64,000 nt of DNA, taken from NCBI RefSeq assembly GCF_003339505.1, contig NZ_QPIW01000008.1:62001-126000 (forward strand), given 5' to 3'. The notes under the pieces are model-generated. The model worked only from the letters and a program-made list of their open reading frames with translations. It did not search any database and was not told the DNA's origin. This document shows positions 62,963 through 64,000 of this stretch, piece after piece (the stretch's first letter is position 1; each line of letters starts with the position of its first letter). The position numbers and the translations under genes are program-made. The DNA comes from Runella aurantiaca. GTDB taxonomy: Bacteria; Bacteroidota; Bacteroidia; Cytophagales; Spirosomataceae.

Positions 62963-64000
62963 ATGAAAAAGCTTTTATATTTTATTGTCAGCCTCGTTTT
63001 TTTTGCGGGGTGTACGGGTACGGAAATAGAGCCGTCTAAACCCAATGAGGTGTCCAATTATTCAGCAGATTTTCTGCGCGAGTGGTTTAAGTTGGAATGC
63101 CGAATCGTGAAAGAAACGCCTGGTTTTCTGCCTCCACAAGCCTCACGAGCTTTCGGTTACGTGGGCATTACGGCCTACGAAGCGGCTTACAGTGGCATCC
63201 CGAATGCCAAGCCATTGGCGGGTCAACTCAACCGGTTGATTCCCGCAGATATGCCCGTAGCGATACCACTCAATGTACGCTACCACTGGGGAATTGTGGT
63301 CAATGCCGCCGTAGCCGACATGATGCGGTTTATGTTTGACAAAAACCTAAGCCCCGCCAATCTCGCCAAAATCGACGAAATGGAAGCCAAATATTTGGCC
63401 CAATATGCGGGAACTACCTCTAAAATCCTGAGCGACGAGTCGGTGAAACATGGGAAAGCCGTGGCTCAGGCCATTTACGAATATTCCAAATCGGATGGTG
63501 GCCATGATTCGTATCTTAATCCTTTTTCGAGGCCTTTTACCCCCGTGAAAGGCATTGATAAATGGGAACCAACCGACGCCAAAAACCTTACCCCGTTGAG
63601 TCCTTATTGGTACAAATGTCGCCCCGTTTTGGCTTCAAATATGACGTATGGCACTCCGCCCAAGCCGATTCCGTTTTCGTTTGATACCCAATCGGATTTT
63701 TTCAAACAGGCATTTCACGTTTATACGCAGGTAACAAAGAATACGCCCGACCAAATCGAAATCGCCAAATTTTGGGCCGATGATCCTTTTGCGACTTGTA
63801 CACCTACTGGGCATACGTTCAATATCATGACGCAGTTGTTGGAAGAAACCAACTCAACCCTTGAACGAGCCGTAGTGGGCTATGCCATGCTGGGCATTGG
63901 TGAAATCGACGCCTTTATTGCCTGTTGGAAAGCCAAATACGACTATTCACTGATACGCCCCGTTACGTATATTCAGCGGTACATTGACCCCAATTTTAAG
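62963..64000 (+). CDS. Lipoprotein with PAP2/vanadium-haloperoxidase fold (copy 2), partial
   Basis: The frame is open from the ATG at 62963 to the window end, 346 codons, and the C-terminus is missing. A lipoprotein signal ends at FFAGC. The helical part matches copy 1 at 50405 in its GYAMLGIGEIDAFIACWKAKYDYSLIRP region; the Lys and Arg of K-x6-R-P are present and the SGH and SR-H-D motifs would follow outside. It is coupled in position to the second TonB receptor as copy 1 is to two barrels. Confidence 0.85.
   Translation, partial: MKKLLYFIVSLVFFAGCTGTEIEPSKPNEVSNYSADFLREWFKLECRIVKETPGFLPPQASRAFGYVGITAYEAAYSGIPNAKPLAGQLNRLIPADMPVAIPLNVRYHWGIVVNAAVADMMRFMFDKNLSPANLAKIDEMEAKYLAQYAGTTSKILSDESVKHGKAVAQAIYEYSKSDGGHDSYLNPFSRPFTPVKGIDKWEPTDAKNLTPLSPYWYKCRPVLASNMTYGTPPKPIPFSFDTQSDFFKQAFHVYTQVTKNTPDQIEIAKFWADDPFATCTPTGHTFNIMTQLLEETNSTLERAVVGYAMLGIGEIDAFIACWKAKYDYSLIRPVTYIQRYIDPNFK

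Noticed and set aside
1-64000. tRNA, rRNA or known riboswitch genes
   Set aside because: None was recognised in the intergenic regions read. Small RNAs cannot be excluded by eye.

Overview
The window looks like chromosomal DNA of a Cytophagales bacterium (phylum Bacteroidota), most likely near Runella/Spirosoma in the Spirosomaceae. The support is: type IX secretion cargo with both type A and type B (CHU_C/gliding) sorting tails, a gingipain-type PorU2-like protease, 7TMR-DISM histidine kinases, TonB receptors with carboxypeptidase-like N-domains, DUF6427 and LuxC/ferredoxin synteny, almost no Shine-Dalgarno sequences, and promoters of the Bacteroidota type (TAnnTTTG). This is inference from gene families and synteny; no rRNA, tRNA, CRISPR array or intact insertion sequence was seen.

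Layout. 1-13 kb: the end of a Na+/solute symporter, an esterase, a T9SS type B cargo protein, a membrane acyltransferase, a very large C25 protease, thiolase, RidA, PdxJ and a second esterase. 13-17.8 kb: an unknown membrane protein, an ATP-grasp ligase beside a GCS2-type carboxylate-amine ligase, then divergent LuxC-type acyl-CoA reductase and ferredoxin. 18-21 kb: an outer-membrane porin paired with an ammonium transporter. 21-26.6 kb: a cysteine-rich surface protein, two AraC regulators and a stand-alone transposase-type HTH protein. 26.7-34.7 kb: L-serine dehydratase, DUF6427 membrane protein, GMP synthase, Uma2 nuclease and a LytS/LytT-type two-component system. 34.9-39.1 kb: an OmpA-like protein followed by five small, mostly secreted unknown proteins. 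39.1-46.3 kb: a TPR-histidine kinase/NarL pair, three surface proteins including a large repeat-rich tail-fibre-type protein, and a GT4 glycosyltransferase.

46.4-64 kb is the most distinctive part. It is an almost entirely co-directional envelope and redox region: a DUF2490 protein, two paralogous TTG-start membrane-anchored proteins, a small Cys protein, two outer-membrane barrels, two lipoproteins of the vanadium-haloperoxidase/PAP2 fold, a SnoaL-like protein, two TonB receptors, an MFS transporter, three AhpD-like carboxymuconolactone-decarboxylase paralogues and a DUF3179 protein. The genes together suggest uptake of a compound across the outer membrane (TonB receptor), across the inner membrane (MFS), and redox or halide/phosphate chemistry in the periplasm and cytoplasm. 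The substrate cannot be read from the sequence.

Transcription units are often closed by long perfect hairpins, several placed between convergent genes. A family of CAGTAGGCAG-type intergenic repeats occurs at three places.
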